Counted from the first letter of the stretch, positions 9,533-18,630 are shown. The stretch is 64,000 bases of DNA from Corynebacterium atypicum (GCF_000732945.1 NZ_CP008944.1:310001-374000), one strand, 5' to 3'. Numbers and translations: made by a program. Notes: generated from the letters alone by a model not told the origin.

Positions 9533-10423
9533 TTACGCGGCGCGGTCGGTTGTGCTTTCGGCTCGTCGATGAAACAGCAGGCTGTAGGCCAGCCGCACGG
9601 CTGGCCTCGGAAGCAGACGATACGCGTTGCGCAGCACAAAGTTAAGCACCCCCCGCCCACGGGTGATCAGCCCGTAGGAAATAAGCCGGCGCTGGAACGC
9701 CCACTCGCCTCTGATCATCGCGAAGCTGCTGCGGCGTTTCCGCTGCGCAGGCGAGACCGCAAACCAGGTCAGCGGCTGGGCTAGGTTGTGAAAGCGCCCG
9801 CCGCGGGCCAGGATGCGGGCCCATAGATCGTAGTCCTCGAGAAAGGCCACCGGCTGGTAGCCGCCGGCGGCGACGACTGTGGCCCGGCGCATCATCGCAG
9901 TGGGATGGTTGACCGGCGAGTTGATCCGCGCGTACCGGGCGATGTCCGCGTGCTCCTCGGGCAGGCTGCGGATCGCGTTCCCGGTCGCGGCAGCGGCCTT
10001 TTCGAGCGACCCTGTGGTGCGGGCGACCTCCTGGTCGAACTCCCTGAGGCTAGAACCGACAACATCCACCTCCGGGTGGGCGGCGAAAAAGTCCAGCTGA
10101 ACGGCAAAGCGCTCCGGCGCAGCGACGTCGTCGGAGTCGAGAACGGCCACCAGGTCTGCCTCCGTGCCCGCGATGCCGGCGGCAAGCGCTGGGCCGCTGC
10201 CCTGGTTGGTGGGCAAGGACACGAGGCGCGCGCCCGGGGTGCGGTGAGCGAATTCTCGGGCGACGTCCACTGCCGCTGCCGGCGCTGGACCGTCTTGGAT
10301 GATGAGGACTTCTTCTGCGGGCCGGGTCTGCGCGGCCAGGGAGTCGAGGGCGCGGCGCAGCTCCGTGGCGTCGGTGCCGTGGTAGAAGGTGACCAGTGCG
10401 GCAAGTGTCGGCATGGGCTGCAT
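9533..10423 (-). CDS. Family 2 glycosyltransferase
   Basis: 296 residues. LVTFYHGTDATELRRALDSL, IIQDGP and VLDSDD (Asp 96, Asp 98) are the nucleotide-sugar and metal motifs of GT2 enzymes. It probably adds a sugar to a lipid-linked or cell-wall glycan. The start lies one base after the stop of the flippase-like gene; a second ATG three codons in is an alternative. No membrane segment is evident. Confidence 0.85.
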   Translation of the reverse strand: MQPMPTLAALVTFYHGTDATELRRALDSLAAQTRPAEEVLIIQDGPAPAAAVDVAREFAHRTPGARLVSLPTNQGSGPALAAGIAGTEADLVAVLDSDDVAAPERFAVQLDFFAAHPEVDVVGSSLREFDQEVARTTGSLEKAAAATGNAIRSLPEEHADIARYARINSPVNHPTAMMRRATVVAAGGYQPVAFLEDYDLWARILARGGRFHNLAQPLTWFAVSPAQRKRRSSFAMIRGEWAFQRRLISYGLITRGRGVLNFVLRNAYRLLPRPAVRLAYSLLFHRRAESTTDRAA

Positions 10424-10424
10424 C

Positions 10425-11756
10425 TTAGCTAGGTGGGTCCCGCAGGAAGCGCTCGCCTGAGCGCGCGGGGTCGCCGGTAGACGCGCGGCGGGGTTCGCGG
10501 CTGTGCCCGCGCAGCGCCGCCAAGTGAATGGCGATGCCCGCTGCGGGCCCGGCGATCAGTGCTGCACACACCCCGGCCGCCAGGTTCACCGGCAGGAAAA
10601 GAACCCCGAAGGCGACCGCAGAAGCGGCGACCCAGCCGGCGACGTAGAGGCGGTGCTTCTCCGCGGCCAGCGCCGCCGCGCCAGTGATCATCAGCGAGCC
10701 GGTAAACGCCGAGGCGAAGGTCAGTGCAGCTAGAACCGGGCCGGGGACGAAAAGGTCCGCCGGGAAGAAGACACGCATGATCGCCGGGCCGAAAAGCCAC
10801 GCCAAACCTGCCCCGAGGCAGCCGGCCGCCAGAGTGAGCCCGACGGGCGCGGTGATGGCCCGGTAGATGTGCGCGCGATTGTCCACGAAGCGGACGATCA
10901 GTGCCGACTGGAATCGCTGCAGCGGGACCAGGATGGGAGCTCGGGTGAGCGTGACGGCGAGGATGATGCCGCCGACGGTGATCGAAGACCCTGCCCCTGA
11001 GCCTGTGCCGAATGCGGCCTTCACAAACACCGGAAACCCGGTGATCAGCGCCGCGGAAGCCCCAGTGGCGAGCATCGCGGCCGCCGCGCCGCGGGCCAGC
11101 CGGGCGACGGAGACGCCGACGCGGCAGGAGATTCGCTGCTTCACCTCAGGGTCAGCAGCCAAGACGAGCAGCCAGCTGGCCGCACCGAGGACCGTGATCA
11201 CCAAAAGCGAGATGATCCCCAGCCTGAACCACCAGGCGGCGACGCAAGCGGCGAGGCGCACCCCAGAATCGCAGGCGATGAGGAAGGCATAGCGCCGCCA
11301 GGCTTTCAGCCCGGACAAGATCCCGGATAGCGCCGCCTGGAAGGCGTACGAGGCCAGCCCGACGGCTAACAAGGCACCGGCCGTCACCGTCGGCCCGCTG
11401 ACCAACTGCGGCATGAGCACCATAGACAGCGCCGCGGCCACGGCCGCGGCGATCGCGGCCACCCAGCCGGCGAGACGCCAGGGCGCGCCGAAAATCCGAG
11501 TCGCACCCGCCGGCGCCACGCGGGATCGGTCGGAAGCGCCGGCCGCGGGCGCGGGGCGCGGGGGCGAGCCGGCGTCGGCGACTGCCCGCGTAGTCTCTTG
11601 CATCAGCCCGTCAATGGCACCGGTCAGCGCGAAAAACAGGCCCCAGTAGGCCTGGAACTCCGCGTAGTGGGCGGCGTCGACGGTGTGGCTGGCCAACCAG
11701 ATGACGATGAAGCCGCTGGCGGCGGCGAACACCGTGGCAATGGAAAGCGACCGCAT
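10425..11756 (-). CDS. Polytopic flippase-like membrane protein
   Basis: 443 residues with roughly ten to twelve hydrophobic segments from the N terminus (ATVFAAASGFIVIWLAS) onward. The size, helix density and placement between glycosyltransferases suggest a Wzx/MOP-type exporter of lipid-linked sugars, although no diagnostic motif is present. It starts three bases after the stop of the prolyl oligopeptidase and ends one base before the next glycosyltransferase start, so it belongs to the same transcript. Confidence 0.7.
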   Translation of the reverse strand: MRSLSIATVFAAASGFIVIWLASHTVDAAHYAEFQAYWGLFFALTGAIDGLMQETTRAVADAGSPPRPAPAAGASDRSRVAPAGATRIFGAPWRLAGWVAAIAAAVAAALSMVLMPQLVSGPTVTAGALLAVGLASYAFQAALSGILSGLKAWRRYAFLIACDSGVRLAACVAAWWFRLGIISLLVITVLGAASWLLVLAADPEVKQRISCRVGVSVARLARGAAAAMLATGASAALITGFPVFVKAAFGTGSGAGSSITVGGIILAVTLTRAPILVPLQRFQSALIVRFVDNRAHIYRAITAPVGLTLAAGCLGAGLAWLFGPAIMRVFFPADLFVPGPVLAALTFASAFTGSLMITGAAALAAEKHRLYVAGWVAASAVAFGVLFLPVNLAAGVCAALIAGPAAGIAIHLAALRGHSREPRRASTGDPARSGERFLRDPPS

Positions 11757-11759
11757 GGG

Positions 11760-13838
11760 CTAGCCGACCTCGGCTAAGCGCGCGGCAATCCAGCAGTAAA
11801 TCATCGCCTCGACCTGCGCCACCTGCGCGTTGTCCGCCGCCCCGGCGTGGCCGCCCTCGGTGTTTTCAAAGTAATCCACCGGCTGTCCGGCTGCGGCCAG
11901 CGCCCTGGCGAAGAGCCGCGCATGGGCTGGGTGGACGCGGTCGTCGCGAGTCGAGGTAGTCACCAGCGCCGGCGGGTAGGCACGCCGGGTAGCCGGAACC
12001 ACGTTGTGCAGCGGTGAGTAGCTGTGCAGGACGCCGCGCTCCTCGGGATCGCCCGGGTCGCCGTACTCGGCCATCCAGCTAGCGCCGGCAGACATCCGGT
12101 GGTAGCGGAGCATATCAGTCAGCGGAACCTGGATGACGGCTGCGGCGAAGTGCTCCGGGTACTGCGTCAGGGCCTGCGCGGTAAGCAAGCCGCCGTTGGA
12201 CCCGCCGCGGATAACTATCTGGTCTGCCCGCGCGTACCCGCGCGCGACGAGGTCCTCGAGGACCGCCCGGTGGTCCTCGAAGACCTTGCGGCGGTTCGTG
12301 CGAGTTGCCTCGGCGTGCCAGGCCGGACCGAACTCCCCGCCGCCGCGCAGCGAAGGTTGGACGAAGTAGTTGCCGCGTTCCAGCCAGGCGAGTCCGCGCA
12401 CGGCTGAGTAGCCGGGAACCAGCGATACCTCGAAGCCGCCATAGCCGCCGACTAGGGTGGGGCGGGGTTGATTGCCGGAAAACCGGCCGACGATGAAATA
12501 AGGGATGCGTGTCCCGTCCGCCGAGCGCGCCCAGTGCTGGCGGGTCTCGACGCCGCGGGCCTCGAAGCGCTGCGGGGCCTGGGCGACCACCTGGAGCGCC
12601 GGAGGCTCCGCGTCGGCTGTCGCCGCGGCGTCGAATCGGGCCAGGGCGGGCGGCTGCGTGAAGCTCGACCAGGTAAGCCAGGCTTCATCGCCGTCGGCCG
12701 GGGACGTCGCGGCGACCTGGGCGCTTACCTGAGCGGGAAGCTCCAGCTCGTGAAGCTTCGTCGGGGCGCTCAAGGCCGCGGCACTCACCACGGTGCGGAC
12801 GTCGCGCAGCGCGGTGAGGATGAGGAAGTTCTCGGTCAGGCTCAGTGACTGCAGAGCGGTGTGCTCGTCGGGCGCGAAAATAACCGTCGGTTGTGCGGTA
12901 CCCGCCAGGTGCGCGTGCACGTCCACCACGCCGAGCCCGCCGGCAGGTACTCCGGCGTGGTCCGTGCGCGGCCGGAGAAAAAGCAGGTCGCCGGCCACCT
13001 GGGCCTCGCAATCGTCCGGTACCTCGAGCTTGCGCCACGCGATCTGCTCGCCGGCCTCCAGCCGGTCCAGCTCGTCAATGGGGGCTAGCCAGGTGCGCGC
13101 GCGGTAGAAGTCGAGTGCGCGCTCGAAAAGCAGCCAGCGGGGAGCGCGCGAGATATCTGCCCAAGCCCCGGCGGCGACGTCGGTGGCCGCGCCGTGGGCA
13201 ACCACGGGCGCCTGCGCCAGGTCGGATCCGCGCCGCCAGAGCCGGGTGGCCATAGGGTAGCCGGACGCGGTCAAACTGCCGGCACCAAAGTCCGTGCTCA
13301 CCAGGATCCGGTCCCTGTCGACCCAACTCACCGAGCTCTTGGCGGCCGGCACCGCGAAGGCGCCCTCGGTGACGAATTCCTTTGTTTCCAGGTCGAATTC
13401 TCGGATCTCGGCGGCGTCTCCGCCGCCGTCGGAAAGGTGAATGAGCGCCCTCGTGCCTTCCGGCTGCAGCACTTGAGCCCCCTTGAACACCCAGCTGCGC
13501 TCGTCGCGGCGCGCCAGGGCGTCGACATCGATGAGCACCTCCCAGTCGTCTTCCCCGGAGATAAAGGGCTCCGTCAGGGTGCGCCGCCAGAGGCCGCGCG
13601 GGTGCTCGGCATCGCGCCAGAAGTTATATAGCCATTGGCCGCGCCGTTGCACGTGGGCGAGGCGGTCATCGGCATCCAGCACGCGCCGAATGCGGGCGGC
13701 CAGTTCGCGGTGCTCCGGCTGGGCTGTCGCGGCGTCGGTCGTGTGCTTCGACCACTTTCGGGCCCAGTCCAACGCCTGGGGGTTCTCGATGCCCTCCAGG
13801 TCTTGTGGGTCGATCTCGGCGCGCGCGGAAAAAGTCAT
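11760..13838 (-). CDS. S9 family prolyl oligopeptidase
   Basis: 692 residues: a beta-propeller (about 1-430) followed by an alpha/beta hydrolase domain. The nucleophile is Ser 547 in GGSNGG, the acid is in STRDDRVHP and the histidine in EGGHAG. These enzymes cut short peptides after proline in the cytoplasm; no signal peptide is seen. It opens the envelope operon. The -10 TAGACT (complement of 13846-13851) ends seven bases before the ATG, so the operon mRNA is likely leaderless. Why a peptidase heads a glycan operon is unclear. Confidence 0.9.
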   Translation of the reverse strand: MTFSARAEIDPQDLEGIENPQALDWARKWSKHTTDAATAQPEHRELAARIRRVLDADDRLAHVQRRGQWLYNFWRDAEHPRGLWRRTLTEPFISGEDDWEVLIDVDALARRDERSWVFKGAQVLQPEGTRALIHLSDGGGDAAEIREFDLETKEFVTEGAFAVPAAKSSVSWVDRDRILVSTDFGAGSLTASGYPMATRLWRRGSDLAQAPVVAHGAATDVAAGAWADISRAPRWLLFERALDFYRARTWLAPIDELDRLEAGEQIAWRKLEVPDDCEAQVAGDLLFLRPRTDHAGVPAGGLGVVDVHAHLAGTAQPTVIFAPDEHTALQSLSLTENFLILTALRDVRTVVSAAALSAPTKLHELELPAQVSAQVAATSPADGDEAWLTWSSFTQPPALARFDAAATADAEPPALQVVAQAPQRFEARGVETRQHWARSADGTRIPYFIVGRFSGNQPRPTLVGGYGGFEVSLVPGYSAVRGLAWLERGNYFVQPSLRGGGEFGPAWHAEATRTNRRKVFEDHRAVLEDLVARGYARADQIVIRGGSNGGLLTAQALTQYPEHFAAAVIQVPLTDMLRYHRMSAGASWMAEYGDPGDPEERGVLHSYSPLHNVVPATRRAYPPALVTTSTRDDRVHPAHARLFARALAAAGQPVDYFENTEGGHAGAADNAQVAQVEAMIYCWIAARLAEVG

Positions 13839-13845
13839 GCCGACC

Positions 13846-13851
13846 AGTCTA
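13846..13851 (-). promoter_or_regulatory. -10 of a leaderless promoter for the envelope operon
   Basis: TAGACT on the minus strand with seven bases to ATG at 13838 and no ribosome binding site. Confidence 0.6.
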
Positions 13852-13874
13852 GAGCGCGCGTGATCGGGAGGGAG

Positions 13875-14990
13875 TTAGCTGTTCAGCGCGGGCTCGATGA
13901 CTTCTTTCCAGGACTTCTTCAGGTCCGCGTTCCAGTAGGTCCAGGTGTGCGTGCCCACGTTGTTGAAGTTGTACGTCGCCGGAATGTTCAGGCTGTTCAA
14001 CTTCGCCTCGAGGTTGTGCGTGCACACGTTGGTCGCGCCTTCAATCACGCCGCCTTCTACCAGGAGGGTGGCAGAGCCGACCTGGGCCTGCTGCGGGCTC
14101 ATCCCCTGCTCCTGGAGCCAGCCGGCGGTATCCGACTCGCCGATCAGGCCAGAGCCGTTAGAGATGTAGAGCGTGGTGCCGCGCAGCTTCTCCGCGTTAG
14201 CCAGCGCGTCCTGGTACAGGTTAGATGGCGAGCCCAGCGGGCCCCACATCCGCTCCGGGTTCTCGCCCGCGCGGTTGACGGTAATGCCCGCGAAAGCGTA
14301 ACCCATCGGCGTCGAGGTCTCCGCGCAGCCCGAGAAGGACCCCACGGCGTCATAGAAACCCTGGTTGTGCTGGGCGAGCAGCAACGAAGACGTGGCTGAC
14401 ATCGACATGCCCGAGATCGCGCGCTTACCGTTCGCGCCGAGGTACCTCTCCAGGGGACCGGGGAGTTCCTTGGTGAGGAAGGTCTCCCACTTCTGCTCGC
14501 CCTTCTTCGCCAGCTGGCCGCCCGGGCTTTGCACCCAGTCGATGTAATAGGAGAACATCCCGGCCATGGGGATGACCAGGTTGACGTCCTGCTCGAGGAA
14601 ATACTGCAGAGCATCCGTGTTGGCCACCCAGTCGTGCGCCTTCTGGTCCCCGCCGCCGGCACCGTTGAGCAGGTAATAGGTCGGAGAGTTAGGGCTCTTC
14701 GCCTTCACCACCACGAGGGGGACGGTGCGGTTCATCGACGGCGAGGTGGCCTGCAATTCCTTGATGCGCCCCTGCGTGTTCGCGTCCTCGGAGGCCTTCT
14801 TTACCTTGGTGCGCCAGACAGGATCCGAGCCCTTAATCTCTGGAACCTGCTCGCTGATGGTCGAGGCGGCAGCGTTCCCGGCAATGTCGGCCGGCTGCTT
14901 CTCGGCGCCGAGTGCCGAGGGCGCGGTGGCGGTGGTAAACGCTAGCGTGGCCGCGGCCAGTGCGGCGGTGACTCGGTGCAGTGCCCTCAT
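13875..14990 (-). CDS. Corynomycolyl (mycoloyl) transferase, MytC/Cmt1-like
   Basis: 371 residues with a signal peptide (cleavage likely after ALGA, residue 29) and an esterase/antigen 85 fold. The nucleophile is Ser 196 in ISGMSMS. An extra region of about 60 residues precedes the catalytic domain. The family moves mycolic acid from trehalose monomycolate onto acceptors in the outer envelope. In C. glutamicum the enzyme at this chromosomal position is, to my knowledge, MytC, which acylates small porin peptides rather than sugars; that specificity is carried over here by position and is not proven. AGGAG lies about 12 bases before the ATG. Confidence 0.88.
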   Translation of the reverse strand: MRALHRVTAALAAATLAFTTATAPSALGAEKQPADIAGNAAASTISEQVPEIKGSDPVWRTKVKKASEDANTQGRIKELQATSPSMNRTVPLVVVKAKSPNSPTYYLLNGAGGGDQKAHDWVANTDALQYFLEQDVNLVIPMAGMFSYYIDWVQSPGGQLAKKGEQKWETFLTKELPGPLERYLGANGKRAISGMSMSATSSLLLAQHNQGFYDAVGSFSGCAETSTPMGYAFAGITVNRAGENPERMWGPLGSPSNLYQDALANAEKLRGTTLYISNGSGLIGESDTAGWLQEQGMSPQQAQVGSATLLVEGGVIEGATNVCTHNLEAKLNSLNIPATYNFNNVGTHTWTYWNADLKKSWKEVIEPALNS

Positions 14991-15202
14991 ACCGGATTCG
15001 ATCTCCTAACGGCGTCTATGAGTTGCGTTTGGCAAAAACCTTACAGGAACGTGTGAGCTCAAGCATTGTTGCGGTACGCTACAATCTCTGGCGTCACATT
15101 GTTAACATCGTTCGCTAGTGTCTCGCCGTTAGCCTCCGCGCCGTCTTGGATGCTTCGCGGATGGTGCGAGCGTGACCGCTAAAGGGAAGGCAGCGCCTTA
15201 TT

Positions 15203-15313
15203 ATGAGCATTTTTGAGCAGATCGTCGTCGCCCTCAACCACGTGCTGGGGCCCGCCCTGCACATGATGTCCTCCGGGTCCTCGCAGCTTGCACTCATGCT
15301 CGGGCTTATCTAG
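15203..15313 (+). CDS. 36-residue amphipathic peptide, candidate mycoloylated porin-like peptide
   Basis: ATG to TAG of 36 codons, preceded by AAAGGGAAGG (15181-15190), 12 bases from the ATG. The peptide begins MSIFEQIVVALNHVLGPAL and ends in a Ser/Leu/Met-rich tail with serines at 23, 24, 26 and 27. It has no signal peptide and no basic residue apart from histidines, as for the tiny corynebacterial porins PorA and PorH. It is transcribed away from the MytC-like gene, with 212 bases between the starts. Function is inferred from size, composition and neighbour only. Confidence 0.5.
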   Translation: MSIFEQIVVALNHVLGPALHMMSSGSSQLALMLGLI

Positions 15314-15350
15314 CCGCTCTCAATCACCTCGATCATCTCGGTCACCTAGA

Positions 15351-15390
15351 TTATCTGGGCCGGCTGCGCGCCCGGGTTATCTGGGCCGGC
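15351..15390. repeat. Direct repeat TTATCTGGGCCGGC upstream of lpd
   Basis: The 14-base word occurs at 15351-15364 and 15377-15390, 26 bases apart. The second copy also starts a hairpin (GGGCC-GGCGGC-GGCCC). It lies 80-120 bases before lpd and may be a regulator site or part of the end of the preceding short transcript. Confidence 0.5.
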
Positions 15391-15458
15391 GGCGGCCCCG
15401 GGTGCCCCCCAATCCTTGTCAATTTCTAGCGATAACGGCGCGTGTGAGGTGCAGAACG

Positions 15459-15464
15459 TATCCT
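15459..15464 (+). promoter_or_regulatory. -10 of a leaderless lpd promoter
   Basis: TATCCT ends seven bases before GTG 15472 and there is no ribosome binding site between them. Confidence 0.65.
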
Positions 15465-15471
15465 GGGCACC

Positions 15472-16881
15472 GTGAGTGAGAATTATGATGTAGTAGTCCT
15501 CGGCGCCGGCCCCGGCGGGTACGTCGCCGCCATCCGCGCCGCGCAGCTGGGCAAGAAGGTCGCGGTCGTCGAGAAGCAATACTGGGGCGGGGTATGCCTG
15601 AACGTGGGGTGCATCCCCTCGAAGTCCCTGCTCAAGAACGCCGAGGTGGCGCACACCTTTAACCACGAGGCGAAGACCTTCGGCATTTCCGGTGACGTCA
15701 GCTTCGACTTCGACGCCGCGCACAAGCGTTCCCGCAAGGTCAGCGAGGGCATCGTCAAGGGTGTCCATTACCTGATGAAGAAGAACAAGATCACGGAGAT
15801 CCACGGGGTCGGTTCCTTCAAGGATGCGCACACGATCGAGGTCACCGAGGGTGATGACGAAGGCAAGACCATCACCTTCGACGACGTCATCATCGCGACC
15901 GGCAGCGTGGTCAAGACGCTGCCCGGCGTCGAGCTCTCAGAAAACGTCGTCTCGTTTGAAGAGCAGATCCTGAACCCTGAGGCCCCGAAGAAGATGGTCA
16001 TCGTCGGTGGCGGGGCGATCGGCATGGAGTTCGCCTACGTGCTGGCAAACTACGGCGTGGAGCTGACCATCGTCGAGTTCATGGACCGGGTGCTGCCGAA
16101 CGAGGAGCCCGAAGTCTCCAAGGTCATTGCCAAGGAGTACAAGAAGCTCGGGGTGAAGCTTTTGACCGGCTACAAGACCACCGCGTTGCGCGACCACGGC
16201 GATACAGTCGAGGTGGACGTAGAAAGCAAGGACGGTTCCAAGAAGGACACGCTCTCGGTCGACCGCGTGCTGATCTCCGTCGGTTTTGCCCCACGCGTCG
16301 AGGGATTCGGCCTGGAGAACACCGGGGTCAAGCTCACCGACCGCGGCGCCATCGACATCGACGATCGCATGCGCACCAACGTCGATCACATCTACGCCAT
16401 TGGCGACGTCACGGCCAAGCTGCAGCTCGCACACGTGGCCGAGGCCCAGGGCGTGGTGGCCGCTGAGACGATCGCTGGCGCCGAGACCCAGGAACTCGGC
16501 GATTACCAGTTCATGCCGCGCGCTACCTTCTGCAACCCGCAGGTCGCCTCCTTCGGGTACACCGAGAAGGCCGCCAAGGAGAAGTGGGCCGATCGCGAGA
16601 TCGTCTCCGCTACCTTCCCGTTCAGCGCAAACGGCAAGGCCGTTGGCATGGCGGAAACCGCGGGCTTTGCCAAGGTGGTCGTGGACAAGGAATTCGGCGA
16701 GCTCGTCGGCGCCCACCTGGTAGGAGCGAACGTCTCGGAGATGCTGGCCGAGCTCACCCTGGCCCAGCGCTTCGACCTGACGGCCGAGGAAATCGGACGC
16801 AACGTGCACATCCATCCGACGATGTCCGAGGCGATCAAGGAGGCCGCCGAAGGCACGCTCGGCCACATGATCAACCTGTAG
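15472..16881 (+). CDS. lpd: Dihydrolipoyl dehydrogenase (E3)
   Basis: 469 residues. FAD loop [10 protein letters not shown], redox-active disulfide Cys 42/Cys 47 in [12 protein letters not shown] loop GGGAIGMEF, second FAD motif YAIGDV, and the His 448/Glu 453 pair in HIHPTMSE are complete. It reoxidises dihydrolipoyl groups of pyruvate and 2-oxoglutarate dehydrogenase complexes. The GTG start follows from the leaderless promoter. In C. glutamicum lpd is followed within a few genes by ramB; here ybaK and then sdhCAB follow and no ramB-like gene is present. Confidence 0.97.
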   Translation: MSENYDVVVLGAGPGGYVAAIRAAQLGKKVAVVEKQYWGGVCLNVGCIPSKSLLKNAEVAHTFNHEAKTFGISGDVSFDFDAAHKRSRKVSEGIVKGVHYLMKKNKITEIHGVGSFKDAHTIEVTEGDDEGKTITFDDVIIATGSVVKTLPGVELSENVVSFEEQILNPEAPKKMVIVGGGAIGMEFAYVLANYGVELTIVEFMDRVLPNEEPEVSKVIAKEYKKLGVKLLTGYKTTALRDHGDTVEVDVESKDGSKKDTLSVDRVLISVGFAPRVEGFGLENTGVKLTDRGAIDIDDRMRTNVDHIYAIGDVTAKLQLAHVAEAQGVVAAETIAGAETQELGDYQFMPRATFCNPQVASFGYTEKAAKEKWADREIVSATFPFSANGKAVGMAETAGFAKVVVDKEFGELVGAHLVGANVSEMLAELTLAQRFDLTAEEIGRNVHIHPTMSEAIKEAAEGTLGHMINL

Positions 16882-16923
16882 GAAGGCCGCGTCGGCGCGC
16901 CGGGAACTATGCTCTAGGCCGTT

Positions 16924-17442
16924 ATGGCAAAGAAGAAATCCGCGGCGACCCCCGCTCTTGAGGTGCTCGACGAGCGGGGGATTTCCTATGAGCTGCGCCG
17001 CTACGAGGCCGATGCGCACTCGGCGGCGGGCTTCGCGCTGGACTCGGCCGAGCACCTACATGTGGCGCCGGACGCGGTGTATAAAACGCTGATGGTCGAG
17101 ATCGACTCCGCCGGCGGAGACCAAGAGATAGTGGTCGCTGTGGTGCCCGCGACCGCCATGCTGAGCCTCAAGGCGATCGCGCGGGCAGCTGGCGGCAAGA
17201 CCGCGCAGATGCTTGATCGGGCCAAGGCGCAGACGGTCACCGGCTATGTTCCGGGCGGGATCTCGCCCGTTGGTCAGAAGCACCCGCACCGGGTTTTTGT
17301 TGATGAAAGCGCGATTATCCAGGACCCGGTGTTCGTTAGCGCGGGTCGGCGCGGTTGGTCTGTAGCCCTCGCCCCAGACGACTTGATCGCGGCCACCGGC
17401 GGCGAGTACGCCGCGATTGCCGATTATCGCCGGCACCGCTGA
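16924..17442 (+). CDS. ybaK: Cys-tRNA(Pro)/Cys-tRNA(Cys) deacylase YbaK/EbsC family
   Basis: 172 residues of the YbaK fold, which hydrolyses Cys wrongly attached to tRNA-Pro. Recognisable blocks are HVAPDAVYKTLMVEID near residues 45-60 and GYVPGGISPVGQK near 105, the latter carrying the conserved GGxSP loop. A -10-like TATGCT (16908-16913) gives a transcript starting within a few bases of the ATG. The gene stands alone between lpd and the sdh control region. Confidence 0.9.
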   Translation: MAKKKSAATPALEVLDERGISYELRRYEADAHSAAGFALDSAEHLHVAPDAVYKTLMVEIDSAGGDQEIVVAVVPATAMLSLKAIARAAGGKTAQMLDRAKAQTVTGYVPGGISPVGQKHPHRVFVDESAIIQDPVFVSAGRRGWSVALAPDDLIAATGGEYAAIADYRRHR

Positions 17443-17859
17443 GTTGGCTGCTGTCTACTTTGGCGCCCGCGATGCCCGAGCGAGGTGCTGCGGTCGCGTT
17501 GTGTGACTGCAACTTCTCATATGGGGGTATGTGACAAATTCCGCGGGCGAATTTCTCTCGCTGCGCGGGGGTAAAGGTCACCTTATCGGGCATCCGCGTC
17601 AACTTTTAGGTTGATAACTAACGGGGTGATCTAGCAGGGGTAGAAAAGTACTATGACCAATGTCATAATTTAAAAAACCTATCGCCGCAGTGCTGGCAGC
17701 TGCGCTTATATCCAAGTTTGACAACGTACGGGAAAATTCAAAAAGGTAAGGCTGGCCTTGGAAAAAGGGGTAGCGCAACTCCGTACTTATTGCGGGCGGG
17801 AAAGTAATGGGATCGCCTGTCAATTTCCCCCTAGGATAGGTAATGACATTGGAGGTGTC
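17443..17859 (+). promoter_or_regulatory. Control region of sdhCAB
   Basis: 417 bases with no supported gene. Five G4-5T words fitting the RamA consensus occur: GGGGGT at 17523-17528, CGGGGGT 17566-17572, CGGGGT 17622-17627, AGGGGT 17636-17641 and AGGGGT 17766-17771. A good -35, TTGACA, is at 17718-17723, but its -10 is not obvious. TGTGACAAATTCC near 17530 is a weak cAMP-receptor (GlxR) half-site. The region is AT-rich compared with its surroundings. Confidence 0.5.
17742..17760 (+). promoter_or_regulatory. DtxR-like iron box candidate upstream of sdhC
   Basis: AAAGGTAAGGCTGGCCTTG agrees with the corynebacterial DtxR consensus TWAGGTTAGSCTAACCTWA at about 14 of 19 positions. Succinate dehydrogenase is iron-rich and iron-responsive in this genus, which makes the site plausible. 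Confidence 0.35.
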
Positions 17860-18630
17860 ATGACTGTCAAAAATCCGGACCGTGAAGCAATCCGTCACGG
17901 TAAGATCACTGAAGAACCCCTCCGCGGCAAGCGGGCGGTTCCCAGCTGGGCCCTCAAGCTCGGCATGGCCATCACCGGCCTCATCTTCTGTGCCTTCGTT
18001 GTCGTCCACATGGTCGGCAACCTGAAGCTCTATCTGCCGGCTCACGAGGACGCCCACGGCGTCGTCCGCCCGGCGTTGGACATTTACGGCGAGTTCTTCC
18101 GCACCGTCGGCGAGCCGATGTTCCCGCGCACCTCTCTGCTGTGGATGCTGCGGATCGTTTTGCTGGCCTGCCTTCTGATCCACATCTACGGGGCGTTCGC
18201 CCTGCACGGGCGCTCGAAGCGCTCGCGCGGCAAGTTCAGCCGCACCAACCTGATGGGCGGAATGAACACCTTCGCCACCCGGACGATGCTGTTCACCGGC
18301 GTCATCCTGCTGCTGTTCATCATCTTCCACATCATGGATCTCACGATGGGCGCGCAGCCGGCGGCGAGCGCGGCCTTCGAACACGGCGAAGTCTACGCGA
18401 ACGTGATCGCCAGCTTCTCGCGCTGGCCCGTCGCGATCTTCTACATCTTCGCCATGCTGATGCTGTTCTTCCACCTCACCCACGGCATCTGGCTTGCCGC
18501 CAGCGACCTGGGCATCACCGGGCAGCGCACGCGCCAGGTCATCCTGTTTTTGGCCTACCTTGTCCCCGCGATCGTGGTTATCGGCAACATCATCATGCCG
18601 CTGTCCGTGGCAGCCGGCTGGGTGAGCTAG
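17860..18630 (+). CDS. sdhC: Succinate dehydrogenase cytochrome b subunit
   Basis: 256 residues with five membrane helices, the single large anchor of a type B succinate:menaquinone oxidoreductase that carries two hemes. Histidines sit in the helices (for example VVHMVGNLK and IFHIMD). The N terminus MTVKNPDREAIRHGKITEE is, as I recall, nearly the same as C. glutamicum SdhC, which supports ATG 17860; GGAGG lies four bases upstream, slightly close. It is followed by sdhA after 47 bases. Confidence 0.96.
   Translation: MTVKNPDREAIRHGKITEEPLRGKRAVPSWALKLGMAITGLIFCAFVVVHMVGNLKLYLPAHEDAHGVVRPALDIYGEFFRTVGEPMFPRTSLLWMLRIVLLACLLIHIYGAFALHGRSKRSRGKFSRTNLMGGMNTFATRTMLFTGVILLLFIIFHIMDLTMGAQPAASAAFEHGEVYANVIASFSRWPVAIFYIFAMLMLFFHLTHGIWLAASDLGITGQRTRQVILFLAYLVPAIVVIGNIIMPLSVAAGWVS

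Noticed and set aside
17826..17832. Sixth RamA word (TCCCCCT) before sdhC
   Set aside because: Neither strand satisfies the flanking-base requirement of the consensus.
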